64,000 nt of DNA from an uncultured Flavobacterium sp. Lineage in GTDB: Bacteria > Bacteroidota > Bacteroidia > Flavobacteriales > Flavobacteriaceae. Below, in pieces: positions 7,545-16,039 of this stretch. Under the pieces are notes generated by a model. That model was not told the origin of the DNA, did no database searches, and was given only the letters and a program-made list of their open reading frames with translations. Position numbers and translations under genes: made by a program. Numbering within the stretch: position 1 is the stretch's first letter; every line of letters begins with the position of its first letter. The stretch lies in NCBI GenBank assembly GCA_943912855.1, contig CALTVC010000006.1, positions 62,001 to 126,000 of the forward strand, given 5' to 3'.

Positions 7545-9731
7545 ATGAAGAAAATTTCAGGAGCGTTTATCGCACTGCTTTGTTTTGGCTTAAGCCAAAA
7601 TGCATTGGCACAGCAAATAATTAAAATAGATACCAAGAACAATGCGCTGGTATACGAGGTAAACAAGTTAAAGGAGCTGAACACCATTTACCTTGGTGAA
7701 AAACTTCGTAACGATACCGACTATACGGCTGTGCAGGGTCAGTACCATCAGGGCAATGAGTATACGGGCATATACAATGCGGCATATACGCCATCGGGGA
7801 GTAAAAACCTGCTGGAACCTGCCATTATGATAACCCATACCGATGGTAATACGTCGCTTGATTTGCATTATGTGTCGCACCGTAGCAACACGGTTTCGAC
7901 AGGGGTTACCCAAATCGATATTCTGCTGAAAGACCCGGTTTACCCCGTGGAAGTACACCTGTTTGTGAAAGCCTTTTATGAAACCGATGTTATAGAGCAA
8001 TGGACTACCATTACTCATCAGGAAAAAGGGGATATTACGTTAGGTAAGTATGCTTCGGCGAACCTGTATCTTAAAGGCAATAATGATTTTTGGCTGACAA
8101 ATTATTACGGTGAATGGGCACGTGAAATGCGTCCTGAAGAAGTACGCCTTACCCACGGTGTTAAAACACTTGATTCTAAACTGGGCACCCGTGCCGATTT
8201 GTTGCAGGCACCCGTATTTATGGTATCGCTACAAAAGCCGGCTACCGAAGACGAGGGCAATGTGCTTATGGGCGGACTGGAATGGGCGGGTAACTTCCGT
8301 ACCGATTTTGAGATAGACCCGTTTAACAACCTGAAAATAATTTCGGGGATTAATAATGCAGCATCGGCATATAAGCTTAAAAAAGGAATGGTATTTACCA
8401 CGCCTAAGTTTTGGTACACGCTTTCGGGGAAAGGAAAGGGCTTTGCCAGTCGTAACATACACAACTGGGCACGGAAGCATAAGATCCTGAATGGTGAGGG
8501 CGACCGCATGACACTGCTAAACAACTGGGAGGCTACGTTCTTCGATTTTGATGAAGCCAAACTGAAAACCCTGATTGCGGATAGTAAAAAACTGGGTGTC
8601 GACCTGTTTTTGCTTGATGATGGTTGGTTTGGCAATACGCATCCCCGTAACGGTGATACCGCCGGGCTGGGCGACTGGCAGCCGAACAAGAAGAAACTGC
8701 CAAACGGCATTGCTACTTTGGTTCAGGCGGCAAAAGACAACCAGGTAAAGTTCGGCATTTGGATAGAGCCCGAAATGGTAAATCCGGCAAGCGACCTCTA
8801 TAAAAAGCATCCGGATTGGGTGGTGAAGCAGGCGCAACGCCCTGAACATTATTTCAGGAACCAGTTGGTTTTAGACCTTGCCAATCCTAAAGTACAGGAT
8901 TTTGTATTTGGTATCGTAGACGACTTATTTACCCAGAACAAAGATTTGGCGTACATAAAGTGGGATTGTAACGCGGTTATTTACAATGCGTATTCCACTT
9001 ATCTGAAAAGCAATCAGCAAAACTTTTACACCGATTATGTGAATGGTTTGTATACTGTGCTGAAACGCATTCGAGCCAAATATCCTACCGTTCCTATTAT
9101 GTTGTGTTCGGGTGGGGGAGGCCGTGTAGATTACGGCACGCTGGAATATTTCACAGAGTTTTGGCCAAGCGATAACACCGACCCGCTGGAACGCGTGTAC
9201 TTGCAATGGGAGTACTCGTATTTTTACCCTGCCAATACGCTTTCGGCTCACGTAACGGATTGGGGCAAGCAACCCATTAAATACCGCACTGATGTAGCCA
9301 TGATGGGCAGGCTCGGGTTTGATATCGTGGTAAACCAGTTATCTGCACAGGATTTAGAGTTTTGCCAAAACGCGATTAAATCGTATAACAGTTTAAAACC
9401 TCTTATACTGCAAGGCGAACAGTACCGTTTACTAAGCCCGTGGGATAATGATGCTGCTTCGGTAAGTTATGTGTCGGAAGATGCAACACAGGCAGTAATG
9501 TTTACTTATCTGGTAAATAGCCGTTACGAATCAGGAACTAAAAATCCTATTAAGCTGAAAGGGCTTAATACCAATGCACGTTATAAAGTTGAAGAAATAA
9601 ACGTATACCCCGGGAAAAAGTCCGTGGTTGAAACGACTATTTTTTCGGGTGATTTTTTAATGAAAGTGGGGGTAAATCCAAATGTAAACACTAGTAATAC
9701 CAGCGTGGTATTGAAGTTGACTAAAGTATAG
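7545..9731 (+). CDS. Exported alpha-galactosidase, GH36
   Basis: 728 residues, the normal GH36 length, with signal peptide ending near SQNALAQ. An N-terminal beta-supersandwich domain precedes the TIM barrel. Barrel motifs are LFLLDDGWFG, FGIWIEPEMVNP, YIKWDCN (nucleophile Asp about 474) and CSGGGGRVDYG followed by EFWPSDNTDP (acid/base Asp about 543). It releases terminal alpha-galactose from oligo- or polysaccharides. Second gene of the operon with the SASA esterase (11-bp gap); a strong terminator follows. No SusC/SusD or sensor is adjacent, so this is not a full polysaccharide utilization locus. Confidence 0.93.
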   Translation: MKKISGAFIALLCFGLSQNALAQQIIKIDTKNNALVYEVNKLKELNTIYLGEKLRNDTDYTAVQGQYHQGNEYTGIYNAAYTPSGSKNLLEPAIMITHTDGNTSLDLHYVSHRSNTVSTGVTQIDILLKDPVYPVEVHLFVKAFYETDVIEQWTTITHQEKGDITLGKYASANLYLKGNNDFWLTNYYGEWAREMRPEEVRLTHGVKTLDSKLGTRADLLQAPVFMVSLQKPATEDEGNVLMGGLEWAGNFRTDFEIDPFNNLKIISGINNAASAYKLKKGMVFTTPKFWYTLSGKGKGFASRNIHNWARKHKILNGEGDRMTLLNNWEATFFDFDEAKLKTLIADSKKLGVDLFLLDDGWFGNTHPRNGDTAGLGDWQPNKKKLPNGIATLVQAAKDNQVKFGIWIEPEMVNPASDLYKKHPDWVVKQAQRPEHYFRNQLVLDLANPKVQDFVFGIVDDLFTQNKDLAYIKWDCNAVIYNAYSTYLKSNQQNFYTDYVNGLYTVLKRIRAKYPTVPIMLCSGGGGRVDYGTLEYFTEFWPSDNTDPLERVYLQWEYSYFYPANTLSAHVTDWGKQPIKYRTDVAMMGRLGFDIVVNQLSAQDLEFCQNAIKSYNSLKPLILQGEQYRLLSPWDNDAASVSYVSEDATQAVMFTYLVNSRYESGTKNPIKLKGLNTNARYKVEEINVYPGKKSVVETTIFSGDFLMKVGVNPNVNTSNTSVVLKLTKV

Positions 9732-9752
9732 TTTACCAATTTAGAACATAAT

Positions 9753-9790
9753 ACCGTCGGTTATCTTATTGGATGGCCGACGGTTTTTTT
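9753..9790 (+). terminator. Terminator of the SASA-GH36 operon
   Basis: Stem accgtcgg (9753-9760) / ccgacggt (9777-9784) followed by seven T. Confidence 0.85.
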
Positions 9791-9880
9791 ATTTTAAAAG
9801 ATATGGAATAAAAACGGTGTTTCTTAATATAGTTAAATCTATAATAAATGTCATATCAAGTGTACTAATTTTCAATTTCA

Positions 9881-9984
9881 CGCAAAGCCGCAGAGTCGCA
9901 AAGATTCTCGTGGTCTCGATATGTTTTAAGCCGCAAAACAATGCTTCGCAATGTTTTTAAGATGCTCAGCTTTGCGACTTTGCG
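9881..9984. repeat. Dispersed repeat of the CGCAAAG...CTTTGCG type
   Basis: Outer arms built from cgcaaag and its complement ctttgcg (agtcgcaaag at 9894-9903 against ctttgcgact at 9970-9979), with an inner stem acaatgc-ttc-gcaatgt carrying one mismatch. When read as protein this repeat family gives the recurrent AKTQRRK-like peptides, so no gene is called. Together with the two terminators it accounts for the 377-bp gap at 9732-10108; nothing else is seen there. Confidence 0.6.
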
Positions 9985-10048
9985 TAACATAATCTATTCC
10001 TTTTCGAACAACTAAAATTATGACAAATTAAAACGATTTAACTATGAA

Positions 10049-10078
10049 AATAAAAGGCATCCCATAACAGGATGCCTT
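10049..10078 (-). terminator. Terminator of gdhA
   Basis: Stem aaggcatcc (10054-10062) / ggatgcctt (10070-10078); the T-rich tail is on the minus strand, 31 bp past the gdhA stop. Confidence 0.75.
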
Positions 10079-10108
10079 AACAATAATGTATACAGGAAAA
10101 GTTGTTTC

Positions 10109-11380
10109 TTATGGAAATATACCCCTTTGTTTGTACGCCATTTCTATCCTAGTAAGAGCTACTATGTAAGCAGCAGTCCTCCAGTCGGTTTTGTACTTGT
10201 CTGCATTGGTTACCACTTTACCAAAAGCCTCTTCAAGCTTTTTACGTAGTTTGGTAATCACATCATCCATAGTCCATATTTCACCGTTACGGTTTTGTAG
10301 CCACTCGTAATAGCTTCCTATAACACCACCTGAGTTACACAGGATGTCAGGAATGATTTCTACGCCATTGGCAAGTAGAATAGCTTCACCTTCGGTATCA
10401 GTAGGGCCGTTAGCACCTTCTGCAATAACGCGGGCTTTAACGCTAGCTGCATTTTCTTCGGTAATCTGGTTACCAAGAGCAGCAGGGATAATAATGTCGC
10501 AATCAATGCCAAAGAAGTTATCTCCGGTAAAATCGGCAGTAAAGCCTTTAATGGTAGCGTTCTTGCTTTGGTAGTCAAGTAGTGCTTCAGGGTCTATACC
10601 GTCTGCATTGTAAATGGTACCTGTAGCATCTTGTACACCTACAAGGATAGCGCCGTTCTCGTTCATGAAATGAGCCGACCAGTAACCTACGTTACCAAAG
10701 CCTTGTACAATATATTTTTTACCTTCAAGCGATACGCCACGAAGTTTAGCCCAAGCCTCAAGCGTAACCACTACGCCAAAACCGGTAGCACGGTCACGAC
10801 CCTCAAGACCACCCGAACCTACAGGCTTACCCGTAACTACGTGCTGGTTCTTAGAGCGCTCAGCCGGACTTTTAGTACTCATATACGTATCTGCAATCCA
10901 AGCCATCATTTGGGCATTAGTGTTAACATCCGGTGCAGGGATGTCGTGCTCAGGGCCTATGTTATCGCCAAGGGCGAAGGTAAACCTACGGGTAATACGC
11001 TCTAGTTCTGCCTGGCTGTATTTTTTAGGATCCAGTTGAATACCACCTTTACCACCACCGTAAGGAAGTCCGGCAAGAGATGTTTTCCATGTCATCCAGG
11101 TAGCCAGTGCGCGAGCTGCATCCAGGTCTACGGTTTCGTGGTAACGAAGACCACCTTTGTATGGTCCAAGCGCGTTGTTGTGCTGTACCCTGTAGCCGGT
11201 AAAAACCTCTACATCGCCGTTATCCATCTTCACGGGGAAGTGAACAACTATTTCATTATTAGTAATAGAAAGGATTTTTTTAACGCTAGGATCAAGGTTC
11301 ATTACCTCGGCAGCTTTGTCAAACTGGTTCTTAACGTTTTCATACATGCCCGTTCTTTTGGGCTTTGCGGTTGTTGCCAT
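10109..11380 (-). CDS. gdhA: Glutamate dehydrogenase (Glu/Leu/Phe/Val dehydrogenase family)
   Basis: 423 residues, typical of the small hexameric enzymes. It interconverts glutamate and 2-oxoglutarate plus ammonium. Motifs: GPYKGGLRYH, GLPYGGGKGGI (catalytic Lys about 111), GPEHDIPAPDVNTN and the Rossmann loop GFGNVG near residues 227-232. The family sequence favours glutamate over leucine or valine, but cofactor choice cannot be read with certainty. It is a single gene with its own strong promoter and terminator. Glutamate dehydrogenase links carbon and nitrogen flow, which is of interest given the cyanophycin genes 30 kb away, but no direct link is visible. Confidence 0.92.
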   Translation of the reverse strand: MATTAKPKRTGMYENVKNQFDKAAEVMNLDPSVKKILSITNNEIVVHFPVKMDNGDVEVFTGYRVQHNNALGPYKGGLRYHETVDLDAARALATWMTWKTSLAGLPYGGGKGGIQLDPKKYSQAELERITRRFTFALGDNIGPEHDIPAPDVNTNAQMMAWIADTYMSTKSPAERSKNQHVVTGKPVGSGGLEGRDRATGFGVVVTLEAWAKLRGVSLEGKKYIVQGFGNVGYWSAHFMNENGAILVGVQDATGTIYNADGIDPEALLDYQSKNATIKGFTADFTGDNFFGIDCDIIIPAALGNQITEENAASVKARVIAEGANGPTDTEGEAILLANGVEIIPDILCNSGGVIGSYYEWLQNRNGEIWTMDDVITKLRKKLEEAFGKVVTNADKYKTDWRTAAYIVALTRIEMAYKQRGIFP

Positions 11381-11443
11381 ACCTTTATGTTGTGACTTAA
11401 TATCTTAGGTTTGTTCCTCTAAAAAAACGTAGTAAATTTATAA

Positions 11444-11474
11444 CAAATGTATGGGTAATTATGAAAATAACAAA
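11444..11474 (-). promoter_or_regulatory. gdhA promoter
   Basis: On the minus strand TTTG (11471-11474) is followed after 19 nt by TACATTTG (11444-11451), an excellent match to the Bacteroidetes -33/-7 promoter. It implies a 5' untranslated leader of about 55-60 nt. Confidence 0.75.
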
Positions 11475-11655
11475 TACTATTCGTTTAAATTAAGTTTTTT
11501 TTAATTATGTATGTTTTTAACAGTAAATTAGTAAGGATATAATAATTTTTTAATTATCAATTAAGCCCATTGTGTATGGGGAGCAGTAAGATTAATTAAC
11601 CTCTCATTAACAAGAGTAGCCCCTTAAACGGGGGGTGCTGTAAGTATAAAATTAA
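11475..11655. other. AT-rich intergenic stretch with a G/C-rich hairpin
   Basis: The gap between divergent gdhA and the MBL-rhodanese gene is mostly AT-rich. It contains a small possible dyad ctct-N8-agag around 11601-11616 and a G/C-rich element agtagccccttaaac followed by gggggtgct (about 11616-11639), which could fold into an imperfect hairpin just upstream of the promoter box. No coding sequence is seen. Confidence 0.35.
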
Positions 11656-11663
11656 TATATTTG
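11656..11663 (+). promoter_or_regulatory. Candidate promoter of the MBL-rhodanese gene
   Basis: TATATTTG matches TAnnTTTG, 69 nt before the ATG. No -33 element is recognisable; the G/C-rich hairpin sits there instead, which could mean activator-dependent transcription. Confidence 0.45.
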
Positions 11664-11732
11664 CAAGAATACCCCAAATGAAAAATAACGATTGCGTAAT
11701 TTTTAAATTTTTGGAGATAAAACGCTATAATA

Positions 11733-13136
11733 ATGAAGATTGAACAAATATATACCGGATGTATTGCACAAGCTGCATATTATCTGGAGAGTGACGGGGA
11801 AGCCGCCATATTTGACCCCCTGCGTGAAGTACAGCCTTATTTAGACCGTGCCACCAAAGACGGCGCACAGATAAAGTACATTTTTGAAACGCATTTCCAT
11901 GCTGATTTTGTTTCAGGGCATTTGGATTTGGCTAAGAAAACAGGTGCGCAGATTGTATACGGACCTACCGCTGCACCCGAGTTTGATGCGCTGATTGCTA
12001 CAGACGGACAAGAGTTTACAGTGGGTAAATATACCATACGTGCCATACATACACCGGGGCATACGCTTGAGAGTACTTGCTATATTCTGCTTAATGAAGC
12101 AAAAGAAATTCACGGTATCATTACCGGCGATACACTTTTCATTGGCGATGTGGGCAGGCCTGATCTTGCCCAGGCACTTACGTCTGACCTTACACAAGAA
12201 ATCCTTGCTTCCCACCTGTACGATTCGCTTCGCAATAAGATTATGGTTTTGCCAGATAATATTACCGTGTACCCGAGCCATGGTGCGGGTAGTGCCTGTG
12301 GCAAAAATATGAGTAAGGAAACTACCGATACTTTGGGCAACCAGAAAAAGGTGAACTATGCGCTGCGTGCCGATATGACCAAAGAGGAATTCATTACAGA
12401 ATTGCTTGATGGGCTTGGGCGTCCGCCGGCGTATTTTCCGCAAAATGTATTAATGAATATTAAAGGCTACGATAGTCTTGATAATGTTTTACAGAAAGGC
12501 GCAAAACCACTTACAGCTAACGAGTTTGAAGCCATAGCTAACGAAACAGGAGCTATAGTGCTTGATGTAAGACACGAAGATGATTTTATAAAAGAACACA
12601 TACCGGGCTCTGTATTTATAGGTTTGCACGGAGGTTTTGCTCCATGGGTAGGCGCGCTCATTATGGATGTAAATCAGCCGTTGATACTTGTAACGCCAGA
12701 AGGTAAAGAAGAAGAAACCGTTACGCGTTTGGCTCGTGTAGGGTTTGATAATTCGTTGGGTTACCTGCAGGGTGGTATTACTGCCTGGAAAGCTGCCGGA
12801 TTTGAAACGGACAGTATACGTTCTGTAAGTCCTGAAGCATTTGCCGAAGCAGATGAAAATTGTGTTGTGGTAGATTCTCGCCGTCCGGGGGAATTTGATG
12901 CAGGGCATGTTGTTAACGCGCTAAACATTCCGCTTGATTTTGTAAATGACCAAATGGCTGAGGTGCCTAAAGAGGGAGATTTCTACCTGCACTGTGCCGG
13001 AGGTTACCGTTCTATAATCATGGCATCTATTCTAAAAGCCCGTGGTTATCATAACATGATAAATGTAGAAAAAGGCTTTGGAGGCATTAAGGCTACAAGC
13101 GTAAAAACCACATTAAACACACCTGCGCAATTATAA
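11733..13136 (+). CDS. Metallo-beta-lactamase / double rhodanese protein (persulfide dioxygenase-sulfurtransferase type)
   Basis: 467 residues. The N-terminal ETHE1/CstB-like metallo-beta-lactamase domain has THFHADFVSGH (metal ligands about His54, His56, Asp58, His63), HTPGHT, GDTLFIGDVGRPD and YPSHGAGSACG. Two rhodanese domains follow: one at about 270-355 without a Cys in the active loop (ILVTPEGKEEE), and one at about 370-460 with the active loop HCAGGYRS (Cys about 421). Relatives oxidise low-molecular-weight persulfides to sulfite and/or thiosulfate during sulfide detoxification. The YeeE-type sulfur transporter at 2.9 kb may feed the same chemistry, but the genes are not adjacent. It is cytoplasmic, with no signal peptide. 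Confidence 0.88.
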   Translation: MKIEQIYTGCIAQAAYYLESDGEAAIFDPLREVQPYLDRATKDGAQIKYIFETHFHADFVSGHLDLAKKTGAQIVYGPTAAPEFDALIATDGQEFTVGKYTIRAIHTPGHTLESTCYILLNEAKEIHGIITGDTLFIGDVGRPDLAQALTSDLTQEILASHLYDSLRNKIMVLPDNITVYPSHGAGSACGKNMSKETTDTLGNQKKVNYALRADMTKEEFITELLDGLGRPPAYFPQNVLMNIKGYDSLDNVLQKGAKPLTANEFEAIANETGAIVLDVRHEDDFIKEHIPGSVFIGLHGGFAPWVGALIMDVNQPLILVTPEGKEEETVTRLARVGFDNSLGYLQGGITAWKAAGFETDSIRSVSPEAFAEADENCVVVDSRRPGEFDAGHVVNALNIPLDFVNDQMAEVPKEGDFYLHCAGGYRSIIMASILKARGYHNMINVEKGFGGIKATSVKTTLNTPAQL

Positions 13137-13147
13137 CGTCTAAGTTG

Positions 13148-13155
13148 TATATTTG
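13148..13155 (+). promoter_or_regulatory. Candidate promoter of the TlpA-like gene
   Basis: TATATTTG, 33 nt before the ATG at 13189 and immediately after the upstream stop codon. No clear -33 box, so read-through from the MBL-rhodanese gene is also possible. Confidence 0.45.
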
Positions 13156-13188
13156 CGTGTCTTTTAAAAAAGAGGATAACCAATTCAC

Positions 13189-14358
13189 ATGAAAAAAATA
13201 GCATTATTGATGTCTATCGCCGCTATGGGCGTAGGCTGTAAAAACCTTGCCGATAACGAATATGAGCTTACCGGTACAGTAGACCCGCTTTGGGAAGGAA
13301 AAACTGTAATCCTGGAAAGACAAGGTATGTTTGGGGCCAAAGCTATGGATACCACAAAGATAAAAAACGCTTCATTTATCTTTAAAGATACGGTGTCTGA
13401 GCCGGGAATTTATTTTATAAAAGTAGAAGAACACTATAACGAACCTATAGCGGTAATATTAGAGCCGGGTAGTATAGATATACTTATAGACAGGGATTCT
13501 GTACAGAAAGCAAAACCGGCGGGGACTTATAATAATGATAAGTTTGGTGAGTTTACAGAAATTTACGCCAAAGGACTGAAGCCTGTTCAGAGTTATGAAA
13601 GAGCAAACCTGGATAAGTTTAACAAAGCCCAGCAAGCTAATGATATGGCGGCGGTTACTGCACTAAGAGAGGCCCGCCAAAAACTTATGGATAAATGGGG
13701 TAATGAGATTGAAACCTTTATTAAAGATAATCCTAAAGCGATAGTAGACCTTTTAGCCATAAGCCAGTTGCGTCAGTATCAGCTTAAAGACCAGGAACAG
13801 CTAAAAAAGATTTATAACGGGCTGGATGCCTCAGTAAAAAATACTGCTGATGGTAAACAAATGGGAGTGTTTTTAGGAGTTGTTGCTGCCGGAGAACCTC
13901 AGAAACCTGCCGCAGCTACCGCGCCTGAAGCCGGAGTAAAAGTGGGCGATATGGCACCATCATTTGCGGCTAAGAACCCAGAGGGCAAAGAAATTTCATT
14001 AAAAGAATCACTTGGAGCTAAGGCTACGATAATTGATTTCTGGGCGTCGTGGTGTCCTCCATGCCGTAAAGAGAATCCTAATATGGTAGCGCTTTATAAA
14101 AAGTACCATGACAAAGGTTTAAACATCATAGGTGTGTCTTTAGACAAAACTGCCGATAAGTGGAAAGAGGCCATACAAAAAGATGGTTTGCCATGGGCGC
14201 AGGTATCTAATCTTATGTTTTGGGATGAGCCTATAGCTAAAACATACGGGGTGGAACAAATTCCTGCACCGTTTGTGCTTGATGCTACAGGTAAAGTAGT
14301 GGCGCGCGACCTTTATGGTGCCGACCTGGAAAAAGAAATAGAAAAACTGGTTAAATAA
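13189..14358 (+). CDS. TlpA-family thiol:disulfide lipoprotein with DUF4369 domain
   Basis: 389 residues. The N-terminus has a lipobox-like MGVGC (Cys17), so it is a lipoprotein. Residues about 25-110 resemble DUF4369 (ELTGTVDPLWEGKTVILER), a middle helical region follows, and residues about 250-385 form an AhpC/TSA-thioredoxin domain with FWASWCPPCRKENP (Cys289, Cys292). A cis-Pro motif EQIPAPFV is present. Such proteins reduce disulfides in the periplasm, for example during cytochrome c maturation or under oxidative stress. The two-domain layout is typical of Bacteroidetes. A good terminator follows. Confidence 0.88.
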   Translation: MKKIALLMSIAAMGVGCKNLADNEYELTGTVDPLWEGKTVILERQGMFGAKAMDTTKIKNASFIFKDTVSEPGIYFIKVEEHYNEPIAVILEPGSIDILIDRDSVQKAKPAGTYNNDKFGEFTEIYAKGLKPVQSYERANLDKFNKAQQANDMAAVTALREARQKLMDKWGNEIETFIKDNPKAIVDLLAISQLRQYQLKDQEQLKKIYNGLDASVKNTADGKQMGVFLGVVAAGEPQKPAAATAPEAGVKVGDMAPSFAAKNPEGKEISLKESLGAKATIIDFWASWCPPCRKENPNMVALYKKYHDKGLNIIGVSLDKTADKWKEAIQKDGLPWAQVSNLMFWDEPIAKTYGVEQIPAPFVLDATGKVVARDLYGADLEKEIEKLVK

Positions 14359-14376
14359 TAGCCGGATAATATATGC

Positions 14377-14403
14377 AAAAGCCCCGTAACAGGGGCTTTG
14401 TTT
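14377..14403 (+). terminator. Terminator of the TlpA-like gene
   Basis: Stem aaagcccc (14378-14385) / ggggcttt (14392-14399) with a T-rich tail. Confidence 0.8.
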
Positions 14404-14495
14404 GTTTATAGAGGCGATTCAGTAAAAAAATGATGTGGTTACTGCTTTAGCTGTCAATGAATTAAAAAATAGTTAAGAAATAACCTTAAATTTTG

Positions 14496-14526
14496 TTTGG
14501 TTACTAAAAAAACAGCGCTATATTTG
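14496..14526 (+). promoter_or_regulatory. tRNA-Tyr promoter
   Basis: TTTG (14496-14499), a 19-nt spacer and TATATTTG (14519-14526) give a full consensus promoter, 45 nt before the tRNA. Confidence 0.75.
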
Positions 14527-14570
14527 CAACCGAAATACTGAAACAAGGTAAAGCGATTTATCTTCCAGTG

Positions 14571-14651
14571 GGGGAGATACTCAAGCGGCCAACGAGGACG
14601 GACTGTAAATCCGTTGGGAAACCTTCGAAGGTTCGAATCCTTCTCTCCCCA
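14571..14651 (+). tRNA. tRNA-Tyr (anticodon GTA)
   Basis: Acceptor stem GGGGAGA / TCTCCCC with A as discriminator, anticodon stem-loop ACGGA-CTGTAAA-TCCGT giving anticodon GTA, a T arm GAAGG-TTCGAAT-CCTTC, and a long variable arm as expected for bacterial class II tyrosine tRNA. CCA is not encoded. Confidence 0.95.
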
Positions 14652-14663
14652 CTTCAAAATCAA

Positions 14664-14690
14664 CCTCCGGTTTACCGGAGGTTTTTTATT
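14664..14690 (+). terminator. Terminator of tRNA-Tyr
   Basis: Stem cctccgg (14664-14670) / ccggagg (14675-14681) and a T-run. Its tail overlaps the next promoter box. Confidence 0.8.
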
Positions 14691-14694
14691 TTTG
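14687..14694 (+). promoter_or_regulatory. Candidate promoter of the APH-like gene, inside the terminator tail
   Basis: TATTTTTG fits TAnnTTTG and uses the T-run of the preceding terminator; the ATG is 20 nt further on. Confidence 0.45.
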
Positions 14695-14713
14695 CACATA
14701 TCCCATTTCCCTT

Positions 14714-15709
14714 ATGAATATATTTCCTACCCAGTACTCTGTGCTGAAAGCCGACGCTGTGGGTGGCTATATTGCCCAAGAGTATAACTTTGCAGTTACC
14801 GCGTGCCGATTGCTTATACATAATGTAAGCGATACGTATATTGTAGAAACCGAACAGGACAACTATATTTTTAAGATATACCGAAGCAATCACAGGTCTG
14901 AAACGGAAATAAGGGGAGAGTCAGAGTTGCTTGGTCTTTTAAATGAAAATGGAGCAAGTGTATCGTATGTGTTGCCTAACACAGATGGCGATATGCTTAC
15001 GGCGTTCAATGCTGCCGAGGGTTTACGTTTCGGGATGTTGTTTACCTGGGCTGAAGGAGCACCTGTATATGATTTAAATTATGCCCAACTGAAGCTACTG
15101 GGCAGGGAGATGGCTACGCTACATACCATATCTGAAAAGATAACATTAAAAAATCCCCGAAAAGAATACAATACAAATACAACACTAAGTGGACCTTTAA
15201 AAGTCATAGAGCCTGCCTTTAAAAATCTGCCTGACGAGTACGCTTATTTGGTTGAAACTACATCGGTAATCATTGAAAAAATGGAACAATTGCCATTACA
15301 AGACTTTAGTGTCGGGTATTGTCAGTACGATTTCCTGCCTAAGAATTTTCATTATTTGGGAGATGATAAGCTCACTTTCTTCGATTTTGATTTTGCAGGG
15401 AAAGGTTATCTCATTAACGATATTACAACGTTCTATATTCACTATTTTTTTGATGTAACATTTGGGAAAAGAAGTCGTGAGGAAGCCGACAGGTGTTTTA
15501 CCATATTTATCAATGCTTATAGAGAGGTAAAGGCTGTGAGCGATGCGGAGCTAAAAAGTATAAAGCTTTTTGGCTACGGATTCTTTATGTTCTACTTCGG
15601 GTTTCATCAGGAAAATTATGACGACTGGTCTAATATATTCTTTACAGAACGTTTTGTGAAAGAACGTGTAGGCATCATAAAAAAATGGCTTGAATATGCC
15701 GATAAGTAA
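14714..15709 (+). CDS. APH-family phosphotransferase (homoserine kinase / aminoglycoside kinase fold)
   Basis: 331 residues. It has the beta-strand block TYIVETEQDNYIFKIYRSNHRS with the nucleotide-binding Lys, a helix ETEIRGESELLGLLNENG, and the C-lobe loops. The catalytic loop reads YCQYDFLPKNFH where the family usually has HGDLHxxN, so Cys-Gln replaces His-Gly while the Asp and Asn are kept. The metal loop is FFDFDFAG. The family phosphorylates small alcohols, amino sugars or proteins; the substrate is unknown here. It is probably a single gene, with no antibiotic resistance genes around it and no reason to call it a resistance gene. Confidence 0.75.
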   Translation: MNIFPTQYSVLKADAVGGYIAQEYNFAVTACRLLIHNVSDTYIVETEQDNYIFKIYRSNHRSETEIRGESELLGLLNENGASVSYVLPNTDGDMLTAFNAAEGLRFGMLFTWAEGAPVYDLNYAQLKLLGREMATLHTISEKITLKNPRKEYNTNTTLSGPLKVIEPAFKNLPDEYAYLVETTSVIIEKMEQLPLQDFSVGYCQYDFLPKNFHYLGDDKLTFFDFDFAGKGYLINDITTFYIHYFFDVTFGKRSREEADRCFTIFINAYREVKAVSDAELKSIKLFGYGFFMFYFGFHQENYDDWSNIFFTERFVKERVGIIKKWLEYADK

Positions 15710-16039
15710 CATAGGGTATTTTTTTAACATTTTAGGATAAATACCGCCATATGATGGATTGTTTTTAGTGCTAGGTTTGTTATAAAAGTAAAGTCAGAAA
15801 ACACTTGTAAAAAAGATGGTTTTGATTCACTAAATTGTATCTAATTTTATTTTCCTTTCCAGTGCAAATGCCTGATTATACCCTTTAATGGGGATTTATA
15901 AAAGGTAAATGTTTTCTTATGTTTGCTGGCTTCTTATTCTCAGGGAAATACTTAGGTGCTTTAAAGAAAACAAGTATTTACAACCTTTACTGATAATGAA
16001 ATGCTTTTATAACCAATTAAGTAATTTAAACAATCTTTT
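15710..16039. other. AT-rich intergenic region, no gene seen
   Basis: A weak dyad ggtattt (15715-15721) / aaatacc (15739-15745) lies just after the APH-like stop and could be a poor terminator. The rest is AT-rich leader sequence of the following T9SS gene, with no recognised promoter box or RNA. Confidence 0.3.

Noticed and set aside
5569..9731. Full polysaccharide utilization locus
   Set aside because: Only an esterase and a GH36 gene are present; no SusC/SusD pair, sensor or sigma/anti-sigma genes adjoin them.
14454..14699. Minus-strand protein with GEKDSNLRRFPNGFTVRPRWPLEYL
   Set aside because: It is the antisense reading of tRNA-Tyr, a frequent false gene.
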